From: Microvirga lupini
GTDB taxonomy: Bacteria > Pseudomonadota > Alphaproteobacteria > Rhizobiales > Beijerinckiaceae
NCBI RefSeq assembly: GCF_014191055.1
Contig: NZ_JACHWB010000006.1
Location: 1 to 64,000 of the forward strand
Reading direction: 5' to 3'
DNA: 64,000 bases
Within the stretch, counting starts at the first letter, position 1. Every line of letters starts with the position of its first letter. Below, piece after piece: positions 35,196 through 43,347 of the stretch. Position numbers and translations under genes: made by a program. Below the pieces are notes generated by a model that saw only the letters and a list, made by a program, of their open reading frames with translations, searched no databases and was not told where the DNA came from.

Positions 35196-35459
35196 AGCGG
35201 TAGCTCGTTTGAGAATTTCCCGTTCTTGGCGCAGGATTTCGTTCTCTCGCCGCAGCCGCTTCAGCTCGGCTACCATGTCCTCCTGCCGATCTGCCGGTGG
35301 ATCGTCGATCTGGCGCTCACGGCGGCGGTCGATCCAGTTGCGCAGAGTCGACAGGCCGACGCCGAGATCCTCAGCAATCGCTCGTCGGCTGCGGCCGCTG
35401 GTCAGGGCGAGCCGAACAGCCTCATCCCGAAACTCTTTCGTAAAGCGTGTCTGGGGCAT
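35196..35459 (-). pseudogene. IS3-family OrfA, 3'-truncated
   Basis: From 35459 the frame reads MPQTRFTKEFRDEAVRLALT, the helix-turn-helix AIAEDLGVGLSTLRNWI, and a leucine-zipper helix (LKRLRRENEILRQEREILKR). Similarity then stops at about 35196, where the IS110 element begins. OrfB (the integrase half) is absent. Ribosome-binding site GGAGG precedes the ATG. Confidence 0.8.
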
Positions 35460-35830
35460 GGAGATCCTCCTGCTTCATACAAGAAGTGCTCTCCATTTTT
35501 CCGAAACAAGACCATGCGCTGGTTGTGCCGCACGTAGTCCAGCCATGTCGGGTTATGGTAGCGCTCGATCCAGATCTCAGGATTCTCCAGATCCCGCAGC
35601 AGCGTCCAATGACGTGCACCGTCCCGGCGCCGGATCCGCCGCCGCTCTTCCATCACGGCAAGGAAAGCCACCACATCGGCTTCCCGGATCGCGTACTCGA
35701 TCGTGATCACGACTGAGGGGAAGTCCCACGGAAAGCCGTGCTGGTCCGCGATCCCCCTGAAGGCATCGAAGATGATGCGCCCGCAGGCCTCGGCATCGGC
35801 GGGCGTGGCGGGGCGTAGCTCTGGGTTCAT
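35402..35830 (-). pseudogene. Chimera: GNAT acetyltransferase start fused in frame to an MFS C-terminal tail
   Basis: A good start (GGGAGG before the ATG at 35830) opens a GNAT-type protein, MNPELRPATPADAEACGRII then FDAFRGIADQHGFPWDFPSV. After about 41 residues the frame runs into TIEYAIREADVVAFLAVMEE and so on to NPTWLDYVRHNQR. That segment is otherwise the C-terminal domain of the MFS exporter at 58687. It then reads out through the IS3 end to a stop at 35402. Neither parent is complete, so I class it as a recombination product, though the 142-codon frame is open. Confidence 0.75.
35514..35710 (-). repeat. 197-bp repeat, copy A (MFS tail)
   Basis: The reverse complement matches 59998-60194 at about 95 percent or better by eye, from gtgatcacgatcgag to cacaaccarcgcat. 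Similarity ends sharply at both sides: GNAT coding on one side, IS3 end on the other. Confidence 0.85.
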
Positions 35831-35913
35831 GATCGCCTCCCCTCTCCGGCAGCCTCGGTTACTGGCCGCTGGCTAACCGCGCTGCGTCGCTCAGACTCTC
35901 GCAGGCACGCCCG

Positions 35914-36030
35914 TCAGGCAAAAGAGAGTCCGAGCCAGAGCGTGATGAAGGCAAGGGAAGTGACAACAGCAGCCCACTCTGATGCCCTCAGTCTGCCTGA
36001 CGGTGATGCTGATGTATCGCCCGCAGCCAT
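35914..36030 (-). CDS. Possible 38-aa single-pass membrane protein
   Basis: A start at 36030 with GAGGGGGG about five bases upstream encodes MAAGDTSASPSGRLRASEWA followed by one hydrophobic helix (AVVTSLAFITLWLGLSFA) to the end. A basic residue before the helix and the strong ribosome-binding site support it. No family is recognised. Confidence 0.45.
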   Translation of the reverse strand: MAAGDTSASPSGRLRASEWAAVVTSLAFITLWLGLSFA

Positions 36031-36228
36031 GGTACCCCCCTCGCTCGATGTGCCCTCGACGGCGCCGAGGACGTGTAAGGCGCTTGATCGCACCTGTCCC
36101 AAGGTACGGCGGAACGCTCAGCCTGAATGTGTCGGGTAGCACACCTTTTGCCGTGCCAGCCTTCATCCTGGAGGAGAGTGCCGGCCTGCGCCATCACCGA
36201 CATCAGAGTCTCCACCCGACCACCCTGC

Positions 36229-36660
36229 TCAGGAGAGGGAGGCCCACAGGACCGCAAGGCAGGCGCCAAAGCCAAGCGCAGTGCGCCCCGCATGAAGCGA
36301 ACCCCATTGCTCGATCATCGCCCGGCTCTCGGGACCAGCGCCTGCCGGGTCAGTGGCCATGAGCCTGTTGTTCGTGGGCATGGTGGCGAAGAACGTCACA
36401 GGCCAGTTCGCGATCATGAGCAGAGCGCCAAGAATCCAACCGCCATGCCCTGCCTGCCACCACGCGGCGAGCCCGAGCAGGAACCCCACGATGGCCAGGG
36501 GCGCCTGCATGGCCAAACCATGCTTGTAGGCGGGCTTCCACTCGGCCAGCAGGGCGCGGTCGTCCAGCCCCAGGCGAGCCGGCTGCTCGGCTACGTTGAT
36601 GTATAAGGCGGCGCCCGAGAACACGGCGGCGACAAGCAGTGCAAGCTGGCCCGTGAGCAT
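36229..36660 (-). CDS. DUF1772 (anthrone oxygenase-like) membrane protein
   Basis: The 143-aa protein has four hydrophobic segments (LALLVAAVFSGAALYINVAE, MQAPLAIVGFLLGLAAWW, WILGALLMIANWPVTFF, and the C-terminal LGFGACLAVLWASLS). The WPVTFFATMPTNNRLM segment is the DUF1772 signature. AAGGGAG precedes the ATG. Family members include fungal anthrone oxygenases, but bacterial function is unproven. The NmrA-type gene next to it on the same strand may be a redox partner, though a 147-bp gap separates them. Confidence 0.85.
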   Translation of the reverse strand: MLTGQLALLVAAVFSGAALYINVAEQPARLGLDDRALLAEWKPAYKHGLAMQAPLAIVGFLLGLAAWWQAGHGGWILGALLMIANWPVTFFATMPTNNRLMATDPAGAGPESRAMIEQWGSLHAGRTALGFGACLAVLWASLS

Positions 36661-36807
36661 GCTGAACTCCCTTGGGTGCTGCCCACCAACACTCCGGCTG
36701 AATTTCCCTTTTTCTGAACTGGGGGCTCCCTCCCACAGACCTCGCGGCTCTGTTGCAGCGACGCTGTGATTTACAATCAGTCCTCCATAACTTGAACCGC
36801 CGCCTTC

Positions 36808-37671
36808 TCAGCTCCAGGTCTGGCGCCCGGCCCAATCACGAAAGCGGGTCGGGCGGATGCCGTACTGCGCCTCCTGTGCGGCAATGTCTGCGTTGTAGCC
36901 GACCGCGTCGAACCACTCGAGCATGAGGGCAAAGTCTTCGCTGAACTGGCGCACCTGCTCCAGCGGAACCGGCTCGAACGTGATGGTCCGCCCCGTCACC
37001 TCGCTGAGGACCACAGCGGTCTGCGGCATCGTGAGCTCATCGCCTGCGATGTCGATAGCCTGGCCGTTCAGCTCCTGATGGCGCTCGAACGCCAAACGCC
37101 CGTAGCGGCCGATGTCCTCGACCGCAATCATCTGCAGGACAGTGTCCGGCTTGAGACCCACCATGAGCTTGCTTTGGTCGATGCCCGGCTTGAACCAGGG
37201 CGAGAGCCAGTTCTCCATGAAGAAGACCGGTCGCAGGATCACGTAAGAAGGGAAGCCGAGGCTGCGCACCACCTCTTCCACGCGCCACTTGTTGTCGAAG
37301 TGGGGGATGCCGGTGGAGCGGTGCGCCGAGCCGACTGAGGAGTAGACGTAGTGCTGAACGCCCTGCCGCCGGGCGAGGTCCGCAAGGCGCTTGCCTTGCT
37401 CCTCCTCGCGCTCAACCCCAGCCTCCCAGGTGTTCTGCACGGCAAAGATGCCCCATGCCCCGGCGAGGGCCTGCTCCAACGAGGCCGCATCGTCCAGGTT
37501 CCCTTGGACGATCTCGGTGCCTTGCGCCGCCAACGCCCGCGCCGCTGTCCCCTCCGGTGAGCGGGTCATCGCCCGGACTTTGTGGCCGCTCGCAAGCAGC
37601 TCCCGCGCCACGGCGCCACCCTGGTTGCCGGTCGCGCCAGTAACAAGAATGGTGTCGGTGCCCTGTGGCAT
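36808..37671 (-). CDS. NmrA-family NAD(P)-binding protein
   Basis: The 287-aa atypical short-chain dehydrogenase begins with the Rossmann motif TILVTGATGNQGGAVAREL (GATGNQGG), followed by AMTRSPEGTAARALAAQGTE, where the Arg favours NADP. The family segment VQHYVYSSVGSAHRSTGIPH lacks the classical Tyr-x3-Lys pair. Such proteins are redox sensors or NADPH-dependent reductases of quinone- or flavonoid-like compounds. No signal peptide, so cytoplasmic. Confidence 0.9.
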   Translation of the reverse strand: MPQGTDTILVTGATGNQGGAVARELLASGHKVRAMTRSPEGTAARALAAQGTEIVQGNLDDAASLEQALAGAWGIFAVQNTWEAGVEREEEQGKRLADLARRQGVQHYVYSSVGSAHRSTGIPHFDNKWRVEEVVRSLGFPSYVILRPVFFMENWLSPWFKPGIDQSKLMVGLKPDTVLQMIAVEDIGRYGRLAFERHQELNGQAIDIAGDELTMPQTAVVLSEVTGRTITFEPVPLEQVRQFSEDFALMLEWFDAVGYNADIAAQEAQYGIRPTRFRDWAGRQTWS

Positions 37672-38049
37672 AGCCGTGTCTCCAGAAAGCCGTCGCCTTC
37701 GCAGTTCTGGCTGAGTGATCCATTATCGCGCTGCCACCGGAGCCCCACAATGTATGTGTCCGAACTCTTTCGGGGGTAGCCGAAGCCCAAATCGGCCTGT
37801 CGATGACTGCAATCCCATCTGCCTCATTGGGCAACCCGCATCAGGCAGCGGTGTTAGTCCATACAATGTGCACCTGTCTCCAGAACGACCGCTGCTTCCA
37901 CACACCGAGCAGCGTCTCGCTGCGCAAGGCCCTGCGCCTGATCTCCTGCACGGTGGTTGCGCCAGCCCTGTCGGGCTGTGACCGGATTGCTCCGTTCGTC
38001 GTGTCAGAGGCGCCCGTGGAACAACTCGGACTGGAAACGTGGAGTATCG
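37672..38049. other. 378-bp interval without a recognised gene
   Basis: Between the NmrA gene start and the zinc-ribbon gene stop I see only short overlapping ORFs with no recognisable content. It presumably holds the NmrA gene promoter; no clear -35/-10 pair stands out. Confidence 0.35.
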
Positions 38050-38286
38050 CTACGCTGCGAATGGCGACAGCACCTCCAGCTCCTGATCGGAAGCCCGCGA
38101 GATCGTTGCGGATGTGAGCACCGTTAGTTCGGCTCCACACACGGCGCAGGTGCCGATCGAAGGGGCTGCAATCAGCTGCGTGGTCCCACATGCCTCGCAG
38201 CCGCACAGCGCCGGGAACAGCGTCTCGGAGCTTCGTTCCGCGGCTCTTCTCAAGGCCTCGCTTGTTTGCACGATACAATCGAACAT
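38050..38286 (-). CDS. Small zinc-ribbon-like hypothetical protein (78 aa)
   Basis: Inside a longer antisense frame, a start at 38286 preceded by AGGAAGGAAG gives MFDCIVQTSEALRRAAERSS and two cysteine knuckles, CGCEACG and CAVCGA, spaced for one zinc ribbon. The rest is acidic and ends in LEVLSPFAA. It is divergent from the XRE-TolB-TPR gene 165 bp away, so the two may share regulation. Role unknown; DNA or RNA binding is possible. Confidence 0.65.
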   Translation of the reverse strand: MFDCIVQTSEALRRAAERSSETLFPALCGCEACGTTQLIAAPSIGTCAVCGAELTVLTSATISRASDQELEVLSPFAA

Positions 38287-38451
38287 GGTCTTCCTTCCTG
38301 ATGTTTCGTCGGGGGATGCGCTTGCTGGCGTGCCGCCTCGCCAATGCGGGGGTTGTAACGAGCATTCTTTTCCGTGGCTCTTGGCAGAAGTTGTCTGTAT
38401 TTTCCGAAAGTTGCCCGACCATTTTCCGGGAGCCCACAAGCAGGCGGGGTG

Positions 38452-39903
38452 ATGCTGGACGACAGAAAACAGATTGCGGCCGTGATCAGGGACTACATCG
38501 CGCGGGAACGCATCTCGCGCGAGCAGTTCGCGTTCAAGACGAAGTTGGGCAAGTCGACGGTCGACAAACTGCTGACAGGGCACTTCTCGGACAAGACGCT
38601 GTCGATCGTCGAAAGCCAGACGCAGCTGTCCCTGCGGCCCATGAGCGGTGGATCGATCCGGCTTCCGGACGACACGACCCGCCAGCTGCCCAGGGTCGCA
38701 GACCTGAAGCCCCTCGACAAGCCATCCATCGCCGTTCTGCCCTTCGTGCACATGGGGATAGATCCAGAGCAGGATTTCCTTGCGGACGGCATCACCGAGG
38801 ACATCATCACGGCTCTCGCACGTCTGCGCTGGCTGTTCGTCATCGCCCGGAACTCCACCTTCGTCTACAAGGGCAAGGCCGTGGACGTCCGACAGGTCGC
38901 CCAGGATCTGGGGATCCGGTATGTCCTGGAGGGCAGCGTCCGAACCGTCGGTTCGCGCATTCGCGTCACCGGCCAGCTCATTGACGCGGCAACGGGCAAG
39001 CATATTTGGGCCGAGAAGTACGACCGCGAGATGCAGGACATCTTCGCCGTTCAGGACGACATCGCCGAGCGGGTCGTTGCCGCGGTCGAGCCGCACCTTT
39101 ATGCCGAGGAAGGATACCGCGCCTCGACGCAGCAGCCGGACAGCATCGATGCCTGGGGCCTTGTGGTCCGGGCCATGACCCTTCTCAACGCGGTGGAGCG
39201 GACGCAGAACGCGGAGGCCCAGCTGCTCCTGCGGCGCGCGATTGGTCTGGAGCCTCGCTATGCGCGGGCGTATGCTCTCCTCAGCTGGGCGATCTGGTGG
39301 GCCTCCATGTGCCTGTGGACGCCCGACGTAGAGGCTGGCTACGAGCAAGCGGCCACTCACGCCCAGGACGCTCTTGCGCTCGATCCTGGCGAGCCCTGGG
39401 CCAGAATGGTATCAGGGCTGTGCCTCAGCACGGCCGGTCAGCACCAGCGGGCACTGGCGGAGCTCGGAAGCGCCCTGACGCTCAACCCGAGCTTTGCGCT
39501 CGGTCACACCGCGCTCGGATGGGCGCTCCTGAGAGCAGGCAGGTTCGAAGATGCGCTCGTCGAGACCGGATGGGCCCTGCGCATGAGTCCGCTCGACAGC
39601 TTCTCCGGGTTCTACACGACCACCCACGGCCTTGCTCTTCTGGCGGCGCAGCGCTTCGGGGAGGCGCTCCCCTTCCTCAGGGCGTCCGTTTCCAGCTTCA
39701 CGGATTACACCGGACCCTTCAACACCCTGATCAGCTGCTGCGGCCATCTGGGGTTGATTGAAGAGGCCCGGGAACTGATCGCCGTTCGAAACCGTATGGG
39801 TGGGGCGCCCCTGAGCCTGAATCTGGTCCGCAGGCATATGCACAGGTTTGCGCATTGTGACGTCTTCGTCGACGGCCTTCGCAAAGCAGGCATACCAGAA
39901 TAG
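38452..39903 (+). CDS. XRE-like HTH / TolB-like / TPR regulatory protein
   Basis: The ATG at 38452 follows GGCGGGGTG and gives 483 aa. Residues about 1-60 resemble a Cro/C1 helix-turn-helix (ISREQFAFKTKLGKSTVDKL then LTGHFSDKTL). Then comes the TolB-like amino domain found in cyclase-TPR proteins (SIAVLPFVHMG, DFLADGITEDIITALARL, YVLEGSVRTVGSRIRVTGQL, HIWAEKYDRE). Tetratricopeptide repeats fill the C-terminal half (ALLSWAIWW, HTALGWALLRAGRFEDALVE). No cyclase catalytic domain is present although this architecture usually carries one, so it is probably a cytoplasmic regulator or scaffold. A fragment of a paralogue lies at 41206. Confidence 0.8.
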   Translation: MLDDRKQIAAVIRDYIARERISREQFAFKTKLGKSTVDKLLTGHFSDKTLSIVESQTQLSLRPMSGGSIRLPDDTTRQLPRVADLKPLDKPSIAVLPFVHMGIDPEQDFLADGITEDIITALARLRWLFVIARNSTFVYKGKAVDVRQVAQDLGIRYVLEGSVRTVGSRIRVTGQLIDAATGKHIWAEKYDREMQDIFAVQDDIAERVVAAVEPHLYAEEGYRASTQQPDSIDAWGLVVRAMTLLNAVERTQNAEAQLLLRRAIGLEPRYARAYALLSWAIWWASMCLWTPDVEAGYEQAATHAQDALALDPGEPWARMVSGLCLSTAGQHQRALAELGSALTLNPSFALGHTALGWALLRAGRFEDALVETGWALRMSPLDSFSGFYTTTHGLALLAAQRFGEALPFLRASVSSFTDYTGPFNTLISCCGHLGLIEEARELIAVRNRMGGAPLSLNLVRRHMHRFAHCDVFVDGLRKAGIPE

Positions 39904-40309
39904 GAGTCCTGAGCGTCGCCTTCATCATCAATCGAGTATCGTGTCCGCTCAGGAGCAATCGGAAACGCCTCACCCGGTTGAAGGTTAGTTCCGGGTCAAA
40001 GAGTAACGAACAGCAAATGGAATGGCGGTCCGCTTGCCGCGTCATGAACTGACCAAAGCGTTACTTCAGCTTCGTGCCGCGGTCGGATCTTCGCCGAAGC
40101 GTGGGGTCGATTGGCGCTGGATGCGCGCGTGTTTTAGCCGAAGAGAGCTCGCGCGAGCTGCCCCATGGTGTTCCTGACAGGTTTGTTGCACTGGAGGCCG
40201 CCAGCGCCCTTGTCTCATTGCCCATCGGGAACACCATCCGCACACCGCTCCCTTAGGATGTAGGCTACTGGCCCGGCGAGCTCGCTGTCTTGGCCCGCCA
40301 GATCATTGA
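39904..40309. other. 406-bp interval without a recognised gene
   Basis: Short ORFs on both strands here show no family likeness. I see no hairpin strong enough to call a terminator between the two convergent genes. Confidence 0.35.
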
Positions 40310-41014
40310 TCAGCGGCTGGCGTGCTGGTGGCTGCCACCGCGGTGATCCTGGCAGGTTACGTGGGGGTTGAATGGAGCAAAGACCCCATTGGGGTTCGCC
40401 CGGTAGATCCAGACATGCCGGTCGTAGTGCGGTTCGAACAGGTGGGCCTCGTCAACGGCTGTTGCCGGATCATCCGCCATGGTGTCGTAAGCCACCCCAT
40501 GGAAGGCCGGGAGTTCGCGATGGCCGGCGGCATGCCAGGCCTGGCGGAAGACGAGATTCTCGACCGCCACTAACTCGAGCGATCCATCCGCCTGCGGCTC
40601 GTAGATCAGAATCGCGGGATTACGGAAGTCGGTATGGGTCCCAGTCCCGTCGACGCGCGGGTTAGGCGGGGCGGTGATGCCGAGCAGATCCGGGCGGAAG
40701 AAGTGGATGCCCATGGCCCCCAGCGCCGCAGGCTGGCCCATCATCTCGGCCGTGTCGCAGAGATCACCGGGGTCGCGGACGTAGCCTTCGGCAAGCGCGA
40801 CCTTGACGTCCCGGAAGCGTTCGGTTGCCTGGCGGACCGCGGCCAAGTCAGGCTCGCCCGGTGCCGGCCCGCCGCCAGCCGCATCATAGGCCGCCGGCGC
40901 CCGAGGCTCCGTGTGATCGTGGCCGTCATGCCCTGCGGCGGGGAGCACTGAGGCCTCAACGAAGGCAAGAAGACTGGCGGCGACGGCCGCGCGGCACAGA
41001 AGATGGCTGGTCAT
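40310..41014 (-). CDS. Secreted hypothetical protein, His-rich (234 aa)
   Basis: The protein begins with a signal peptide (AAVAASLLAFVEASVLPAAG) followed by a His/Asp-rich mature start, HDGHDHTEPRAP, that could bind metal. The body contains MGIHFFRPDLLGITAPPNPR, a Glu/Tyr-rich core and ends NPHVTCQDHRGGSHQHASR. The pattern occurs in uncharacterised periplasmic proteins of Rhizobiales. A weak ribosome-binding site (GAGGGA) lies 8 bases upstream. Function unknown; a copper or zinc role is only suggested by the histidines. Confidence 0.75.
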   Translation of the reverse strand: MTSHLLCRAAVAASLLAFVEASVLPAAGHDGHDHTEPRAPAAYDAAGGGPAPGEPDLAAVRQATERFRDVKVALAEGYVRDPGDLCDTAEMMGQPAALGAMGIHFFRPDLLGITAPPNPRVDGTGTHTDFRNPAILIYEPQADGSLELVAVENLVFRQAWHAAGHRELPAFHGVAYDTMADDPATAVDEAHLFEPHYDRHVWIYRANPNGVFAPFNPHVTCQDHRGGSHQHASR

Positions 41015-41414
41015 GGAAATATCCCTCGGTGGTGGATGGCTCCTTCCTCATCCCGGCCGGAGAGGCCGCTCAGGTCCCGCCTGCCAAGAACACGAGAAGC
41101 ATAGCGAAGCGGGCTTTCCGGAACTCTCGTCGGAAGTTGTCTTTCTTTTCCGGGAAAGAGCCAGCACCATTCCGGTGCGTCTGCCCGCACCTGGGCCACG
41201 CAACGATGTTGGATGACAGAAGGCGGGTCACGGCCGTGATCAGGGACTATCTCGCCCGTTGACGAAGCACAGGAGTTCCTTGTGGCTGTGGATCGGCACC
41301 GAAACAATGAACCCTGTCAGAGCACGTGTAACCGACTGAAGATGCGAAACAAACAGCTATGACAGAGGGGTCACCGTCGGCGCCGCTCGTGACCCTCGCG
41401 CTCTGAGAAATACC
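41015..41414. other. Interval holding the paralogue remnant
   Basis: Apart from the 18-codon remnant at 41206-41262 and its upstream similarity to the promoter region of the 38452 gene, the 400 bp show no other gene or RNA. Confidence 0.4.
41206..41262 (+). pseudogene. Remnant of an XRE-TolB-TPR paralogue (first 18 codons)
   Basis: The frame reads MLDDRRRVTAVIRDYLAR and stops; the intact gene at 38452 starts MLDDRKQIAAVIRDYIAR. About 80 bp upstream are also similar (agttgtctttcttttccg versus agttgtctgtattttccg near 38390). The rest of the paralogue is gone. Confidence 0.7.
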
Positions 41415-41750
41415 TCAAGTCACTGAGACGCTTACGTTTGGCAAGCGAAAGGGTCTGAGTTCAAAGCCGAATGACAGAAACGCCCATGTGAAGCGCTGAC
41501 CTGTCTGTTCCCAATGGCCCGGCCACTCCCCCGGCTTGGTGCGGGAGGCATCGAAGACGTAGGGGCTCACCTCGCTGCCCTCCATCTCGCCACCTCCCAC
41601 GCCACCGCCAGGGTAGAAGGTGACCACGAACTGGGACTGATCGGATGCACGAGTGCATCGCCAGAGAGAGCCTGCAAGACTCATGCCGTCGGCAATGGCT
41701 GTTGGTGACGCCAGAGCAATCCCGATCGCGGCAAGCGGGAGGCCTCTCAT
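41415..41750 (-). CDS. Small secreted hypothetical protein (111 aa)
   Basis: It begins with a signal peptide (MRGLPLAAIGIALASPTAIA, cleavage near AIA-DG). The mature part is a small beta-rich domain with SLWRCTRASDQSQFVVTFYP, a Gly-rich turn and WEQTGQRFTWAF. This pattern resembles small lipocalin-like or DUF-type periplasmic proteins; I cannot place it. The single Cys probably stays free. Confidence 0.6.
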   Translation of the reverse strand: MRGLPLAAIGIALASPTAIADGMSLAGSLWRCTRASDQSQFVVTFYPGGGVGGGEMEGSEVSPYVFDASRTKPGEWPGHWEQTGQRFTWAFLSFGFELRPFRLPNVSVSVT

Positions 41751-41857
41751 GGTGCTGTCTCCGATCCGACCGAGTGAGGGAACAGCTCGTTAGACCGCCG
41801 TTTGTTACCAAACTTTGCGGCTGCTTCCGCTGATAATGACAGAAGGAGGAAGGAGGG

Positions 41858-42043
41858 TCAGGATGCGGGGTTGGAGCGGTCGGTGTTGTTGCCGCTGGAT
41901 TCGAGCAGGCACACCAAAGCAAAGAGGCTGATCACCGCCACCAATTCCGCCCCGGACAGGAGCCAGGATGGCGAGCTCCCGCGTAGGGGCCCCACCGCCA
42001 GGAGCGAAAGGAAGAGTGCGACGACTGTGCCCCACATCAACAT
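41858..42043 (-). CDS. Small two-helix membrane protein (61 aa)
   Basis: A start at 42043 with AAGGGA nine bases upstream encodes MLMWGTVVALFLSLLAVGPL, a polar turn, then SGAELVAVISLFALVCLLES and a polar tail. Two membrane helices are evident. A longer start at 42115 is possible. No family is recognised. Confidence 0.5.
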   Translation of the reverse strand: MLMWGTVVALFLSLLAVGPLRGSSPSWLLSGAELVAVISLFALVCLLESSGNNTDRSNPAS

Positions 42044-42132
42044 GCGAAACTGTCCCTTGAGAACGGTGTGCAGCCCTATCTCATGGAAGATGAACCGCCA
42101 ATGACAGACCTGCATCTGCGTTAAGGAGAAGC

Positions 42133-43293
42133 TTACACGATGCCCCAGGCGCGGTAGCGGGTGCGTCCGGTGAGCTCGCGGGGCAGCGCGCCGCCGAGCT
42201 GCGCCAGCATCAGGTCGACGGCCTTGGGCGTGACCTTGAGCAGCTTGGCCCCGAGCGGCACCGTTACCAGCGGGCGGGAGAGAAATAGCTCGACGAGCCC
42301 CGGCAGCTTGGAGTTGCTGCGGCACTCCTTGGTGACCCGGCTCATGAGCTCGCGGGCGAGGATGAGCCGGTCAAGATCCTTGTGGGCAAGGACAAGCGCC
42401 TCCTCCAGCACCTCGCAGAAGCCCTCCAGCTTCTCGGCGGCCCCTTCCCTGCCCTGCGGCCGGAACCTAGATTGCTTGAAGCCAGCCGCCAGCGGCAGCA
42501 GGTGGCTGGTGAGTCCCCTCGCCCGCAGGATGGAGGCGGCCATGATCAGGCCGAGCCAGGGCAGGCGGGTGTAGAGGTTGAGATCCAGCCACGCGTTCCA
42601 GGCCACCGCGGCCGCGGCAATGGCCGGCCAGCCGCTGGTGCGCTTCACCAGATCGAGCCACAGGTCCTCGGCTTCAGCCTCGTCCTGGTCCGGGTCATAG
42701 ACCAGGGGCGAGCGGCTCCTGGGCAGCGGGGTCTCGCCGGCCAAGACCTTGCCGGTGCGCTCGAGCAGGGCGTCGATCTCGGCAAAGTGCGCCTTCCACG
42801 GATCGGCATCGTTGGCAAAGAGCGGGTAGGCTTCCTCGTTCTCCGGATCCGGCTTCTTGCCCTTGGCCCGGGCGGGCTTGTCCTCGGCCACAGGGCCGAT
42901 GCCGCGCAGGGCGGCCAGGCCGTCGATCGACAGCGGCCAGGGTGCCTTGCGGGCCAGGGCGGTGCGGCGGGCGCGGAGAGCCGCGGCGGCCCGGGTGAGC
43001 TCATGGGTGGGATGGCGCACGTCCATGCCGGCATCGTGCAGGACCAGATCACCGACATCGACCAGGTGGCCGTCGAGCAGCAGCGCCCGCACGGCCTCGG
43101 TCATGTCGCAGCGCGACTGCCAGCCGGCCGCAAGACCCGAGGCCTCCAGCCGGGCATCGAAGCGCAGGATCGCAATCGTGATCGGCTCAAGCCGGCCAGC
43201 GATGGTCTGCCACGGCAGCTCCGGCAGAGCGTAGGTACGGGGCACCAGGAACGGCTCGTCGTCGAAGTCCCCTGCCCTGCTGCCGAAAGCCAC
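42133..43293 (-). CDS. RHE_PE00001-family protein (DUF1612 plus C-terminal HTH), intact
   Basis: The 386-aa protein starts at GTG 43293. It contains the family block MTEAVRALLLDGHLVDVGDL, VLHDAGMDVRHPTHELTRAA, an acidic linker, then AWNAWLDLNLYTRLPWLGLI and a C-terminal helix-turn-helix (LVTVPLGAKLLKVTPKAIDL type, here KAVDL). Such proteins are abundant on rhizobial plasmids and near IS elements; the role is unproven, with DNA binding likely. It lies where repC would be expected, after repB, but is unrelated to repC. An inverted repeat sits just upstream of the start. A nearly identical 3' fragment is at 57614. Confidence 0.88.
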   Translation of the reverse strand: MAFGSRAGDFDDEPFLVPRTYALPELPWQTIAGRLEPITIAILRFDARLEASGLAAGWQSRCDMTEAVRALLLDGHLVDVGDLVLHDAGMDVRHPTHELTRAAAALRARRTALARKAPWPLSIDGLAALRGIGPVAEDKPARAKGKKPDPENEEAYPLFANDADPWKAHFAEIDALLERTGKVLAGETPLPRSRSPLVYDPDQDEAEAEDLWLDLVKRTSGWPAIAAAAVAWNAWLDLNLYTRLPWLGLIMAASILRARGLTSHLLPLAAGFKQSRFRPQGREGAAEKLEGFCEVLEEALVLAHKDLDRLILARELMSRVTKECRSNSKLPGLVELFLSRPLVTVPLGAKLLKVTPKAVDLMLAQLGGALPRELTGRTRYRAWGIV

Positions 43294-43301
43294 ACCTGCA
43301 C

Positions 43302-43347
43302 CCTCAAGCTAAGTCATTGATGAAGCAAGCTATAGCTTAGCCTGAGG
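43302..43347. promoter_or_regulatory. Inverted repeat upstream of the DUF1612-HTH gene
   Basis: CCTCAAGCTAAG (43302-43313) and CTTAGCCTGAGG (43336-43347) are inverted with 11 of 12 pairing. Between them is the perfect palindrome AAGCTATAGCTT (43327-43338, overlapping the right arm). The element lies 9-54 bp upstream of the GTG, a position suited to autoregulation by the gene's own HTH domain. Confidence 0.55.

Noticed and set aside
34539..35537. 332-codon plus-strand frame across the IS110/IS3 nest
   Set aside because: It crosses element boundaries antisense to recognisable transposase reading frames.
38287..39360. Upstream part of the 436-codon minus-strand frame
   Set aside because: Antisense to the TolB-TPR gene; only its last 78 codons have a ribosome-binding site and recognisable cysteine knuckles.
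42382..43320. 312-codon plus-strand frame opposite the DUF1612 gene
   Set aside because: Antisense, Gln/Gly/Arg-rich shadow translation; the minus strand carries the recognised family.
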